From Bacillota bacterium (GTDB lineage Bacteria; Bacillota; Negativicutes; Sporomusales; UBA7701): 64,000 bases of DNA. The stretch lies in the NCBI GenBank assembly GCA_023415775.1, contig JAEZJM010000025.1:1-64000 (forward strand), given 5' to 3'. Position 1 is the first letter of the stretch, and each line of letters starts with the position of its first letter. The notes below the pieces were generated by a model. The model searched no databases and was not told the DNA's origin. It saw nothing but the letters and a program-made list of their open reading frames with translations. Below are positions 1 to 7,900 of this stretch, piece by piece. Made by a program: the position numbers and the translations under genes.

Positions 1-238
1 TCTCTGCTGTCGCTAACTTGTCCAATGCCGTCAGCAAGTCGGCGGCGAGCTTCGGTGAGCTGGTCTGCAAGATGCTGATTATTTGCCCGAGCCTCTGCGA
101 GTTGCTGACTAATTGATTGTAATCGGCTCTCGTAAGCGTCACTGTCTCCAGCTGCGGTTCGGAGGCCTGCCCAATAGCCGGCAGCGAAAACAGCAGCAAG
201 AATAAGCAGAGCCACAGCCATTTTTTTGAGCGTGTCAA
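1..238 (-). CDS. exported small phage protein, C-terminus off the window (partial)
   Basis: Reads leftward from a TTG start at 238 that has a strong GGGGGTGAT ribosome-binding site about 5-7 nt upstream; no stop is reached before the window edge. The first 23 or so residues are a basic N-terminus, a Trp/Leu/Phe-rich core and an I-G-Q-A-S type signal-peptidase I site, so the product should be exported. The mature part is polar and helical. It follows the amidase in the lysis block. Codon third positions are GC-rich, as in neighbouring genes, which supports this frame. A second open frame starts at ATG 221 (see findings). Function not recognised; a role in lysis is an inference from position only. 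Confidence 0.6.
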   Translation of the reverse strand, partial: MTRSKKWLWLCLFLLLFSLPAIGQASEPQLETVTLTRADYNQLVSNSQRLGQIISILQTSSPKLAADLLTALDKLATAE

Positions 239-255
239 TTGGTATCACCCCCTAG

Positions 256-324
256 TTAAAGTCGGCGTACAGCAGCCCCCCAGACGATTTCAAAATAAGG
301 GTCTTGAGGCTTCAGTTCATCCAC
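256..324 (-). CDS. 22-residue phage peptide
   Basis: A very short frame with a GTG start at 324, immediately after the amidase stop codon (325-327), preceded by a run of G that can serve as ribosome-binding site. It encodes an acidic then aromatic peptide (M-D-E-L-K-P-Q-D-P-Y) and ends 18 nt before the next TTG start. Tight spacing on both sides suggests it is translated as part of the lysis cassette. No family is recognised and chance cannot be excluded at this size. Confidence 0.35.
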   Translation of the reverse strand: MDELKPQDPYFEIVWGAAVRRL

Positions 325-840
325 CTAAGCCACCCCCCCCTGGGCTATCGCCTCGGCCACCTGCTGCCTGATCTGCGGCAGGATGGAGTAAAGCATCTGG
401 CCAGGGCATTCCGTCGCTATCCAGTCGCGGTGGCCGCTGATAACGTCCTTGCCGTTCCACAACTGCCCCATCGGGTTGAGGCCGTATTTCTCACAAAGGT
501 CGGCGAGCAGGTTAACCAACGCCTGAAGCTGGGCTTCACCCGGCAGCCGGCCGGAAAAGCATCCGGCGACGTGGACGCCAAGAGTGAACCTGTTGGCGCC
601 CGGCGAGTGTGCCCCCTGCGCCCATTCCGGCCGCCCGCGCTCCACCGTCCCATCCCACCTGGCAACAAAGTGGTAGCCGATACCTGACCACCCGTTCCCC
701 AGGTGTATCCGATGGATGTCGGCGGCTGACAGGTCAACATCATCCTCACCAGAGTGATGGATTACAATGCCCTGTATATTTTCCGGCAGCGGTGCGAGAT
801 CGCCAAAACCAAAGCCCGTTTCAATTACTTCAGAGCGCAC
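325..840 (-). CDS. endolysin: N-acetylmuramoyl-L-alanine amidase (Amidase_2 family)
   Basis: Cuts the bond between N-acetylmuramic acid and L-alanine in peptidoglycan at the end of the lytic cycle. The 171-residue protein is a single catalytic domain. The I-V-I-H-H-S motif (near residue 28) supplies the first zinc ligand, and the S-G-H-R-D-W and T-E-C-P-G motifs near the C-terminus supply the second histidine and the cysteine. No separate wall-binding domain or signal peptide is seen, so export would depend on the holin encoded just upstream. The GTG start at 840 overlaps the holin stop codon by one base (TAGTG), indicating translational coupling. Confidence 0.88.
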   Translation of the reverse strand: MRSEVIETGFGFGDLAPLPENIQGIVIHHSGEDDVDLSAADIHRIHLGNGWSGIGYHFVARWDGTVERGRPEWAQGAHSPGANRFTLGVHVAGCFSGRLPGEAQLQALVNLLADLCEKYGLNPMGQLWNGKDVISGHRDWIATECPGQMLYSILPQIRQQVAEAIAQGGVA

Positions 841-1484
841 TAATCTCCCTCCCCTGGATTATCTTTTGATATACCGGGCCGCCCTGGCGGCGGCCCCATC
901 GTCTGGGGAAGATTGCTTACCGTCACCGAATACCCGCTGCCGGTGATGCGGGCGACCAAGTTGCAGAGAAATTGCTTCAGGTTCGTCAGTCTGGTGTTGC
1001 CCATCTCCTCCAGGTTCTCCGTCATACTGAATAGTTCGGTCAGCGCGATGCAGGTATATATGCCGCCGCTGATTGACCGGTTGACCGGCAGACCGAACAG
1101 AGTAATGTCGGGCAGCTTGCCCATCAACCCGGCGAAGATAATCAAGATACTGTACGTAAACAGTTTTTCGCCCCAGCATTTCCGCAATGCAGTACTGGTG
1201 AGATATCCCGGCCGCCAGGCATAAAAAAAACCGCACATCATATCGGTGGCTGTGATATCGTCGTCTCCCTGATCGACGAGGAACTTCCTTGTAACGGCCG
1301 CCCATTTCGTGAGCGTGTCGAGCCCGATGAACATCATAACGACAACCAGGATGACCTCCGATCCTCCGAACAGGAAACAGACTACCGCCGATATCGCCGA
1401 GTATACCAACTTCACCGGCCACAGCTCGGCTACCATCTCCCAGCCACGGCGGAACATGCCCGCCATTTTATCTAACCACTCCAC
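840..1484 (-). CDS. holin (phage holin family 4 / toxin secretion-lysis holin type)
   Basis: A 214-residue membrane protein with two or three hydrophobic segments in its N-terminal half and the L-D-T-L-T-K-W signature typical of this holin family after the second segment. It would form membrane lesions that release the amidase encoded next. GTG start at 1484 follows a GGGGTGG ribosome-binding site. The polar C-terminal half with many Gly/Pro at its end is longer than in minimal holins. Gene order holin then amidase is the standard lysis cassette of phages of Gram-positive-type hosts. Confidence 0.8.
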   Translation of the reverse strand: MEWLDKMAGMFRRGWEMVAELWPVKLVYSAISAVVCFLFGGSEVILVVVMMFIGLDTLTKWAAVTRKFLVDQGDDDITATDMMCGFFYAWRPGYLTSTALRKCWGEKLFTYSILIIFAGLMGKLPDITLFGLPVNRSISGGIYTCIALTELFSMTENLEEMGNTRLTNLKQFLCNLVARITGSGYSVTVSNLPQTMGPPPGRPGISKDNPGEGD

Positions 1485-1503
1485 CTATCCCACCCCTCTC
1501 CTG

Positions 1504-2040
1504 TTATTCAGCCCAGATCGGCATCGCCTCGATTTCCACCGCCGTGGCCCCGGCCGCTAGGGCGGCGTCGACGGCCGCCTTGAGAGTGCGGGCCGTCTGG
1601 TGCAAACCATCGGAATACGCCGCCAGGGCAACAGCCAGACCGAGAAATTGCTGGGCACTTAGTTCGATGGTGCTGTTGTCCGCGCATGTCCAGGTAACCG
1701 TGAACGTGCTGCTGTTCAGAATGGCAGCGACGGCGGTGTTGACCGCCGCGTTGATGCGGATGACGCTGACCTGGTCACTGTCGAAGGTTTTGGCGAGATA
1801 GCTAAAGCCTAGCTGCTCCCGCCGATTGCGCTCGGCGTTGATGGCGGCGCGTTTAGCGGTGGCAGCCGTTCCCGGTGTCAGGCCGATCGGCGGAATAAAC
1901 GACTCCCCCACAACGAGCCACCCCTGCTGCACGCCCGCAGGGCACTGCATAAACTGGCTCACTATTTCCGGCGTAAACCGTCCGGCCGGGTCAATGTCCG
2001 TTAATTCAACGACTCTACCGTTTTCAACTCTTGCCCACAT
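1504..2040 (-). CDS. tail fibre assembly / DUF4376-like protein
   Basis: Start chosen at ATG 2040 (M-W-A-R-V-E-N-G) because a GAGGAG ribosome-binding site lies just upstream; a longer frame to 2064 would overlap the fibre gene. The 178-residue product has a short beta-rich N-terminal part and a C-terminal helical part with an R-R-E-Q-L-G-F stretch and a long Ala-rich helix, the pattern of DUF4376 proteins found beside tail fibres. It probably assists folding or attachment of the fibre encoded upstream. Role is inferred from position and family pattern. Confidence 0.6.
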   Translation of the reverse strand: MWARVENGRVVELTDIDPAGRFTPEIVSQFMQCPAGVQQGWLVVGESFIPPIGLTPGTAATAKRAAINAERNRREQLGFSYLAKTFDSDQVSVIRINAAVNTAVAAILNSSTFTVTWTCADNSTIELSAQQFLGLAVALAAYSDGLHQTARTLKAAVDAALAAGATAVEIEAMPIWAE

Positions 2041-2053
2041 CGTCTTCTCCTCC

Positions 2054-3046
2054 CTACCATTCAACTATGACAACGCCGGCGCCGCCGGCGCCGCCTTCGG
2101 CAGTACCGGCGCCAAATTTTACTGCTCCCATACCCCCGGCCCCCAATGTGCTTGCCGCCGCCGTGCCGGTGTTAAACCCTGCACCGCCGGAAATATAGCT
2201 GCCACCGCCTGCGCCGCCATAACCGGTTGCCCCTGCCGATTGGTTATCAGGCAAGCCGCCTTGACCGGTCCAACCTGCGGCATTTATGTTGCCACCACTT
2301 CCCACACCGCCCGCGCCCCCTGCGGCAGAGTCGCTTGTTGTCCCGCTGCTGTTGGCATAAGCGCCGCCCGCGCCGCCGGTTGCCGAACAGTGAGCGCCAA
2401 AAGAAGAAGTTGCGCCGGTGTACCCTGCGGCGTTTCCGATTCCGCCGCCGCCACCGGCCCCAACCGTGACCGTTACCTCATCGCCTGCGCTAAGAAAAAC
2501 GTTCTTTATTGCGCACCCACCGCCGCCGCCGCCGCCAGCGTATGCGCCAACCGTGCCGCTTACAGTAACACCCCCGCCTCCACCGCCGCCGCCAATGACG
2601 GTAACCTTATACAGCCCCGATACCGGAGCAGTAAAGGTTGGCGTGCCCGCTGTGGTGTATATCTGACGATTATACGGTACGTGATTGCCGAGCCGGCGAG
2701 CCTGCCAGGTGACAGTGCCATCCGCTACCGTACTGCCTACAGCCGGCCAAGTCGGCTCAGTCGCCCCACTGGTTCCGGCTACTGTGCATTGAAAAAATTT
2801 GAACGAGTTGCCAGCTACAACGGTGTGTACGATATCGCCGACTCCATAGGCGGTGGAGGATTTCCATTGATTACTGGCGCTGAAAAGGTTGAGCAGCTTT
2901 TGATCAACATTCTGAAGGAGGTAATTAAATAACTCTTCAGTCGGAGGCGCGCTGCCAAGAAAACTAAATCCCTGCAGATATTGTTCATCGGTCGGGGCCG
3001 TGGCGGTCCCATTAGTGGCGAAAATTTTCGCAAAGTCCATCGACAT
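2054..3046 (-). CDS. tail fibre protein with glycine-rich C-terminal domain
   Basis: 330 residues. The N-terminal 60 residues resemble the baseplate-attachment part of other short fibres; a central segment resembles carbohydrate-binding beta modules (W-K-S-S-T-A-Y-G-V-G-D); and from about residue 150 the chain becomes extremely glycine-rich with runs of eight glycines, as in polyglycine-II receptor-binding tips. The product is likely the adhesin that recognises the host surface. It sits at the end of the baseplate gene block and before the fibre-assembly gene. Two possible starts (3046 and 3040) share one GGAGG site. Confidence 0.7.
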   Translation of the reverse strand: MSMDFAKIFATNGTATAPTDEQYLQGFSFLGSAPPTEELFNYLLQNVDQKLLNLFSASNQWKSSTAYGVGDIVHTVVAGNSFKFFQCTVAGTSGATEPTWPAVGSTVADGTVTWQARRLGNHVPYNRQIYTTAGTPTFTAPVSGLYKVTVIGGGGGGGGVTVSGTVGAYAGGGGGGGCAIKNVFLSAGDEVTVTVGAGGGGGIGNAAGYTGATSSFGAHCSATGGAGGAYANSSGTTSDSAAGGAGGVGSGGNINAAGWTGQGGLPDNQSAGATGYGGAGGGSYISGGAGFNTGTAAASTLGAGGMGAVKFGAGTAEGGAGGAGVVIVEW

Positions 3047-3055
3047 TATCCCTCC

Positions 3056-3709
3056 TTAAAATTCTTTTGCCAGGCGTCCCTGACCGAATCCAAGATAGCC
3101 TATATTCTGGTTACTAAAGCCAAAAGCACCGCTATCGACGAAATACGACTTCACCGGAATACCGACGCCACCGCCCCGCACCTGAAGATCAAGCGCATTA
3201 GCGAGCAGGATTTCGGCATCGGTAAGCTCACGGCCAATAGCTATACGCAGCTTCGCATTTCCGACCTCAGCGAGCACGATTTTTGCGTTATAGAGCCTCC
3301 AAAGGCTTTCGATAGTGCTTTCGGCAGTGCCGTCCGTGGTGTTCTTGGCCACTTTCGCCCAGAGAATCTGACGGTATTCGGCGTCGGCCAACGTGGTGCT
3401 GGTCAGGTACGTCTCTCGGTTCTTCCGGATACGGCTCTGGCCAAAGCCTGTAGCGCCTGTTTGGCCATCGAAACCGAAGAAGGGGATCGCGATGGCCTGG
3501 CTGATCTTGCGAGGCTGTACCACTATCTGACCACAACCGTCCAGCTGCTGCCCTTCTCCTGTGTCAATCCAGCGCTTCTCCCGCAGGTCGCTGAAAACCT
3601 GGTCGAGCAGGTCCATCTCCGCACCCAAAGCTTTCAGCCAGCCTTGCAGATATGGCGACGAGCCAAATTGCATCAGAAGGCGATCTATCATCTCCTGTGC
3701 GCGGCTCAT
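3056..3709 (-). CDS. baseplate/tail protein, DUF2612 type
   Basis: 217 residues; the ATG at 3709 overlaps the baseplate J stop (ATGA). The N-terminus is helical (R-A-Q-E-M-I-D-R-L-L), followed by a domain with a G-F-G-Q-S segment and a C-terminus rich in Gly and aromatic residues with repeated G-F-G-Q-G and G-Y-L-G-F-G-Q-G elements. This fits DUF2612 proteins, which follow the baseplate J gene in Mu-like and related myoviruses and connect the baseplate to the fibre. Family assignment from pattern and position. Confidence 0.7.
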   Translation of the reverse strand: MSRAQEMIDRLLMQFGSSPYLQGWLKALGAEMDLLDQVFSDLREKRWIDTGEGQQLDGCGQIVVQPRKISQAIAIPFFGFDGQTGATGFGQSRIRKNRETYLTSTTLADAEYRQILWAKVAKNTTDGTAESTIESLWRLYNAKIVLAEVGNAKLRIAIGRELTDAEILLANALDLQVRGGGVGIPVKSYFVDSGAFGFSNQNIGYLGFGQGRLAKEF

Positions 3710-5127
3710 GCGACCGTCACCTCTATACGGGCGCTGTTGAAGGTTGCTAGCTCGCGTACGCCGACGGCAATGTTGGTCGTGTTGTACGTGACGCCGTCGG
3801 TGGATCCCGTAAGCTCGAGATAGCTGATGCCGGGAACATTCTGCAAGATATAGGCGCCAAGTTTTTGAAGGATGACGTCTTGGCCGACTTCGTGAGCTTG
3901 GCCTTGAGAAAGCAACAAGGCGGCGGCCGTTTGCGTAGCATCGCCGGCAAGCCCGATTTCGGTATGCTCATGGAGAACGCAGCGCAGGTATATGTTTTTC
4001 GCGGTCGGCCTGTTAAATTTAATTGTATGCGGAACCCCCTGGCTGTCGGTCACAGATACCGAAGTGCTGCCGTAGGTGTCGATGCCACCGGTTTTCTTTT
4101 TCCAGATCATCTCGGCGACTTCTTCGTTATCGCCTCCCTGGACAACGGCCTCGATGCTGTGAGGCGGCCGTCCATCGCTGTCGGTAGTGTCTCCGACGTT
4201 TTCAAATACGACCGCCGCTGTGACGCCAGAGACGCTCTCCAGCAGGTTCGCCCGGATGGATTCTACCATTGCTGTGCCTTGTGCGGAAACGGTGCTAGAA
4301 TACCGCTGGCGCAATGCGGTGGTGGTTTCGACTGCACGTCCGGGATAGGCCGCGCTTTCGTTTGAAACGCTTTCCCATCCAGCAATTTGCGTCATTATCG
4401 AAGACACCGTGCCAATTGCCGGATCAAGCGAGCCGGCCTCTGCCGCGTAGAATACGACCGGACTGCCGATGCGGCTGACTGTCAGGGTGCTGGATACGCT
4501 GACCACAGCGCCGTTTATGCGGTCGATCTGGGTGAAGGTAAGGACGTTGTTGACGACGCCCGCACTCCACCCGGCGGGCAGGCCGCTGGTCAGCGCCACG
4601 AGGACGCTGTTCACGGTGTCGGCGGCGCAGGCGGTCTTTGATATTGTTGTGCCGGCGATGGTGACGCTGTAGGTCGTGCCTTCGGCCACGCTGGCCAAGG
4701 TGACGGCTACGGTTACGGCGTTAGACAGGCTAATAGTGGAATCGGCGTCGGCTTCGTAATAACTGCTGTCGTCGCCTTGTATCAGCGCGCCATCTGTGAT
4801 AACCGTGCCGCTAGTACCGTAACAGACAGCATAAATCTTGGTTTTCTCCGCGCCCAGGGCGGTGACGCCGGCGAAGCCGACAGAATTGCGCAGGCTGACG
4901 CCCTCCGCCGTATTCGGGTACATGGCGTTATAGGTGTCCTCAGCCACTTGCCAGAGGTCATCAATCGCCGCGGCGAAAACGCCAATCTGCTGCCCGATGA
5001 CGCTGTTGGGCTTTTTCGATATCTTAACGCCCCAAGCCGTAGCAAGATCGGCCTCGATGTCAGTTTTGATTTCGGCGAGGCGCTTACGAACAAAGCCGTT
5101 GATGGTCACGCCGTACTCAGTCGCCAT
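3706..5127 (-). CDS. baseplate J-like protein (Mu gp47 / XkdT family)
   Basis: About 473 residues. Start placed at ATG 5127, 9 nt after a GGAGG site; a TTG at 5133 lies too close to that site. The N-terminal region (Y-G-V-T-I-N-G-F) and the segment N-P-N-T-A-E-G-like 'MYPNTAEGVSLRNSVGFAG' element at about residue 70 are typical of baseplate J wedge proteins. The central beta-rich region and the conserved C-terminal part follow (E-A-V-V-Q-G-G near residue 310). It builds the baseplate wedge together with the gp25-like protein encoded just upstream. Overlaps the gp25 stop by 11 bp. Confidence 0.88.
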   Translation of the reverse strand: MATEYGVTINGFVRKRLAEIKTDIEADLATAWGVKISKKPNSVIGQQIGVFAAAIDDLWQVAEDTYNAMYPNTAEGVSLRNSVGFAGVTALGAEKTKIYAVCYGTSGTVITDGALIQGDDSSYYEADADSTISLSNAVTVAVTLASVAEGTTYSVTIAGTTISKTACAADTVNSVLVALTSGLPAGWSAGVVNNVLTFTQIDRINGAVVSVSSTLTVSRIGSPVVFYAAEAGSLDPAIGTVSSIMTQIAGWESVSNESAAYPGRAVETTTALRQRYSSTVSAQGTAMVESIRANLLESVSGVTAAVVFENVGDTTDSDGRPPHSIEAVVQGGDNEEVAEMIWKKKTGGIDTYGSTSVSVTDSQGVPHTIKFNRPTAKNIYLRCVLHEHTEIGLAGDATQTAAALLLSQGQAHEVGQDVILQKLGAYILQNVPGISYLELTGSTDGVTYNTTNIAVGVRELATFNSARIEVTVA

Positions 5128-5485
5128 AGCCAAGCACCTCCTTCCTGGTCACCAGCCCAAATGTGGTTTCCGCTTCATACTCGACCGTGAGGACGCGCTG
5201 CTGTTTATTGATGGACAGCGTCAAGGAGGGCGCGGCCGTCACGTCGTCCACTTCGAGTATCTTTTGCCGGAAGATATTGCGAATCTGGTTAGTATTAGGA
5301 TTTTTGACAAGAATGCTTTCGAAGTAGGGCATGCCGCCGGTGATGTCCAAAAACCATTCCCCCAAAAACCATTTAAGCTTGATTTTGATCTGCTGCGCGA
5401 CACGCTCAGCGTCTGAAATGAGCAGGAAGTCGCCGTCCTGGATGATCAGGTCATGATCTGCTGCAGACAATGCGATATCCTTCAT
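5117..5485 (-). CDS. gpW/gp25-like baseplate wedge protein
   Basis: 122-residue protein of the T4 gp25 / lysozyme-like wedge family found in all contractile tails. Visible hallmarks are the R-V-A-Q-Q-I-K-I-K-L segment and W-F-L-G-E-W-F-L-D near residues 35-50, followed by a beta-rich end (L-T-V-E-Y-E-A). It would form the inner baseplate core with the J-like protein. Gene order spike, gp25, J, DUF2612 is the usual baseplate arrangement. Confidence 0.85.
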   Translation of the reverse strand: MKDIALSAADHDLIIQDGDFLLISDAERVAQQIKIKLKWFLGEWFLDITGGMPYFESILVKNPNTNQIRNIFRQKILEVDDVTAAPSLTLSINKQQRVLTVEYEAETTFGLVTRKEVLGYGD

Positions 5486-5496
5486 ATCCGTCCCCC

Positions 5497-6036
5497 CTAT
5501 TCAGGCGGCCCCGTAGCGGTGCCGATGCTTTCCGGATGGATGTGCTGCAGGAACGAAATCCCCCCGATTATGAGGTCGGTGCTGCAGCTGACCGGGCCGT
5601 TCTCGGGAATTCTGAACTTGCAGGATCCATGGTTGATCTCGATAGCGTCGTTGGCGTGCGCCCGGCTCGGCTGGAGACCGACAAAGGCGAAGGCGTCGGT
5701 AAGGTCAAATTTGCGCGGATCGTCGCTCTCGCCGCCCAGCAGCCAGTCGTCGATGTTGCGCTCGGCGAACAGCAGCAGACAGCCGTCGCCTTCCTTAACC
5801 GGGAAGGTGATGGAGCGGCCCGCGACGCCCAGGAAATAGCAGGGCACGTTGGCGATGAGCGGCATGTCCAGCGCACGGCCGTCGGGCACCTTGAATTTGA
5901 GCGTGGGCTGCACCGTGGCCCGGCCGGCGTTGTAGCTGATGATTTTTCCCGGCATGCACGTATGAATGCCGGCGATCTCGCCGCGAATGGTGTCGGTGAT
6001 GACCTGATAGAACTGATTCGGGTTTGAGTTAGCCAT
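5497..6036 (-). CDS. Gp138-type membrane-puncturing central spike
   Basis: 179 residues. It matches the pattern of phage phi92 gp138: an N-terminal OB-fold part (G-K-I-I-S-Y-N-A-G-R-A-T-V-Q-P) followed by D-W-L-L-G-G motif and a beta-helical C-terminal segment with an isolated H-I-H near residue 165 that could coordinate a metal at the tip. Such spikes pierce the outer cell envelope on contraction. It lies between the hub and gp25 genes, as expected. Confidence 0.8.
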   Translation of the reverse strand: MANSNPNQFYQVITDTIRGEIAGIHTCMPGKIISYNAGRATVQPTLKFKVPDGRALDMPLIANVPCYFLGVAGRSITFPVKEGDGCLLLFAERNIDDWLLGGESDDPRKFDLTDAFAFVGLQPSRAHANDAIEINHGSCKFRIPENGPVSCSTDLIIGGISFLQHIHPESIGTATGPPE

Positions 6037-6047
6037 CGGCGCCCTCC

Positions 6048-6947
6048 TTAATCAAGCTGGATTTCGATGATCTCCTGCTCGGTATACCACTCCTGGCCGT
6101 GGGTATCGCCGCTGTGCTTCAGCGATTCCTCCTTGAACCAGCCGGTCACGGTCGACGACTCCACCCGCACCAGGTCGCCGGGGTTGACGGTCGGCGCCAG
6201 CAGCGTCTTGATCTTCCAGCCGGCTTTTTTCTCGTGCTTATCCTTCTTGACTTTGCGCTTCTTCTTCGCCTCTTCGTCGGGACGAGTGACGCCTTTGACA
6301 ATGCGCTCGGGGCTGCCGATAAGCCCGCTGGAGGCGGAGAAAACCAACGCCCGGACGTTGGTACTGCCTCCGGCCATGATGACCTGTAGGACGTTGTTTT
6401 GGATGCTCCACGTCGCGCCGGTGGCGTCCATCACCTTGTCGAGACATTCGCGCCCTGGGCCGACAAAGGAGAAGCCCGCAGGGTAAGAGGCAAATTCTAG
6501 GTCTGGGGCGATCTGTGTCATGATCCCCATCTGAGCGGCGACGTCTTCGACGACTTTTGTCCCGCTCACGCCGGCGGCGTAGCCCAGGGACACGTAGGTA
6601 TCCCGTATGGCCACCTGGCCGTCGTTTAGCTCGAGCTCGGTGATCTTGTCGGGGCCCTCGCGCCGGGTCGTTGCGTATGTGATCTCGCCTACAAAAATAC
6701 GCCTCAGACCAATGTCTTCGGCGTATCCGACCTCCAGCATGCAGACAGCGTCGGCCACCTCGAGCTTTTTGCGGGTGGCGTCCGTCAGGTTGTAAATGCG
6801 GATGGAGGATTTATTGGTTTTCTGGGTGAGGTCCTTGTCAATGTCAAAGACGATCCTCAGGCTGTCCTGCGTGCCGTCGGATTCGATAACGACGCCCTCG
6901 CCACCCTCGGTCCCGGCAGTAAGCCGGAATATCCGGTTAAACTGCAT
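6048..6947 (-). CDS. baseplate hub protein (gpD / gp27-like late control type)
   Basis: About 299 residues. ATG 6947 is preferred over 6956 because GGAGG is 9 nt upstream of it and abuts the other. The first half is beta-rich with the R-I-Y-N-L-T-D motif common in hub proteins; the C-terminal part carries a very basic K-K-K-R-K-V-K-K-D stretch (about residue 230) before an L-V-R-V-E-S OB-like element. The hub connects tail tube and spike. Assignment from gene order and pattern. Confidence 0.75.
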   Translation of the reverse strand: MQFNRIFRLTAGTEGGEGVVIESDGTQDSLRIVFDIDKDLTQKTNKSSIRIYNLTDATRKKLEVADAVCMLEVGYAEDIGLRRIFVGEITYATTRREGPDKITELELNDGQVAIRDTYVSLGYAAGVSGTKVVEDVAAQMGIMTQIAPDLEFASYPAGFSFVGPGRECLDKVMDATGATWSIQNNVLQVIMAGGSTNVRALVFSASSGLIGSPERIVKGVTRPDEEAKKKRKVKKDKHEKKAGWKIKTLLAPTVNPGDLVRVESSTVTGWFKEESLKHSGDTHGQEWYTEQEIIEIQLD

Positions 6948-7266
6948 CGACCTCATCCTCCGTTATATAGACCATGGCGACCTTACCGCTGGCGAAGTCG
7001 CTGCGGCCCACTGTCTGGATCGCGTCATCGATGGCGACGACCATCAGCTCGCCCGGGGGGATTCCAGGCTGATGGTACGGCTTCAGCAGCGCGTAATTGG
7101 GAACGACTTTGACGCCTTCGACGAGTGGGACCCCGGCCGCAGTGCGCACTGACAGCGTCCAGAAGCCGCCGCGGTCGTTCCAACAGAGGCGAAGGCGATA
7201 CTGTGTGCCGTCAAAGGTGGCGAGGAAGACGATGTCGTTGGCGTCGGGAAATGACAATATGTTCAT
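6937..7266 (-). CDS. baseplate plug / tail completion protein
   Basis: 109 residues, beta-rich, of the type placed between the Dit-like and hub genes in many Bacillota myoviruses and described as baseplate plug proteins. Visible pattern: short N-terminus, F-D-G-T-Q-Y-R-L-R-L-C-W-N-D followed by G-F-W-T-L-S-V. Its stop overlaps the hub start and its ATG overlaps the upstream stop, so the three genes are translationally coupled. Family call is tentative but the position is typical. Confidence 0.65.
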   Translation of the reverse strand: MNILSFPDANDIVFLATFDGTQYRLRLCWNDRGGFWTLSVRTAAGVPLVEGVKVVPNYALLKPYHQPGIPPGELMVVAIDDAIQTVGRSDFASGKVAMVYITEDEVDAV

Positions 7267-7889
7267 TATCTTCTACTCCCATATCCTAACGATCGATAAA
7301 GATCCGACTGTGCCTGCCACAGTAAAGAACCCTCTACCGCTACACCTGGATCGTTAATATTACCTGCATCGGTCTGCGTTGCCGTTCCACCGTTAGCTTC
7401 CGTCGTGCCGGCCCGATTTGCCATAGCGGCCGACACAACGCTTTCCGATATATCTGTCGTTTTGACCGCCACTTTGCGAATCTGGGTGAATTCGCACGGC
7501 ACGCGCAGGAGGTTTTTCCCCTCGCTGTTGCGCGGGAAGGCCGCCGAGGTCATGACCAGGTTCTCCCAGACGTTGGTTGGGGTGACGATGGTGATCGGCT
7601 GAGCCTTTTGATAAATCTGTTCAAAAGCGGTGATGGCGCTGTCGATCTTGTCTGCCGCTGCGCCCAGGCGGTCGAACCAGGTCACCGGGCTAAGAGTAAT
7701 CCCGACGACCATGGACACTTTCAGAGGCTTGCGAATAACGTGGTCGGCAATGGGAAAGCCGTCCTCGACCGGATGCTCCGTCACATCGGACTCCAGCTTG
7801 TGCTCCTGCTCGACGAGGATATCGATCTCAATGGCGCCGATCTTCGTCGGATCCGTCGGCGATGCGAAAAAGATACTTGCCTCAGCCAT
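7266..7889 (-). CDS. Dit-like baseplate/tail protein
   Basis: About 207 residues. Start set at ATG 7889, 7 nt after an AGGAGGT site; a GTG at 7895 is too close. The N-terminal region (I-E-I-D-I-L-V-E-Q-E-H with V-T-E-H-P-V-E-D-G-F) is characteristic of Dit-like N-terminal domains that cap the tail tube and recruit the baseplate. The Ala/Gly/Thr-rich C-terminal tail (from about residue 150) looks disordered. It follows the tape measure gene, as in most tails. Confidence 0.75.
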   Translation of the reverse strand: MAEASIFFASPTDPTKIGAIEIDILVEQEHKLESDVTEHPVEDGFPIADHVIRKPLKVSMVVGITLSPVTWFDRLGAAADKIDSAITAFEQIYQKAQPITIVTPTNVWENLVMTSAAFPRNSEGKNLLRVPCEFTQIRKVAVKTTDISESVVSAAMANRAGTTEANGGTATQTDAGNINDPGVAVEGSLLWQAQSDLYRSLGYGSRR

Positions 7890-7900
7890 ACTCACACCTC

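Noticed and set aside
1826..2932. A long open frame on the + strand opposite the glycine-rich tail fibre
   Set aside because: It is Ala/Pro/Cys-rich, has no ribosome-binding site and is the complement of the repetitive Gly codons of the fibre gene.
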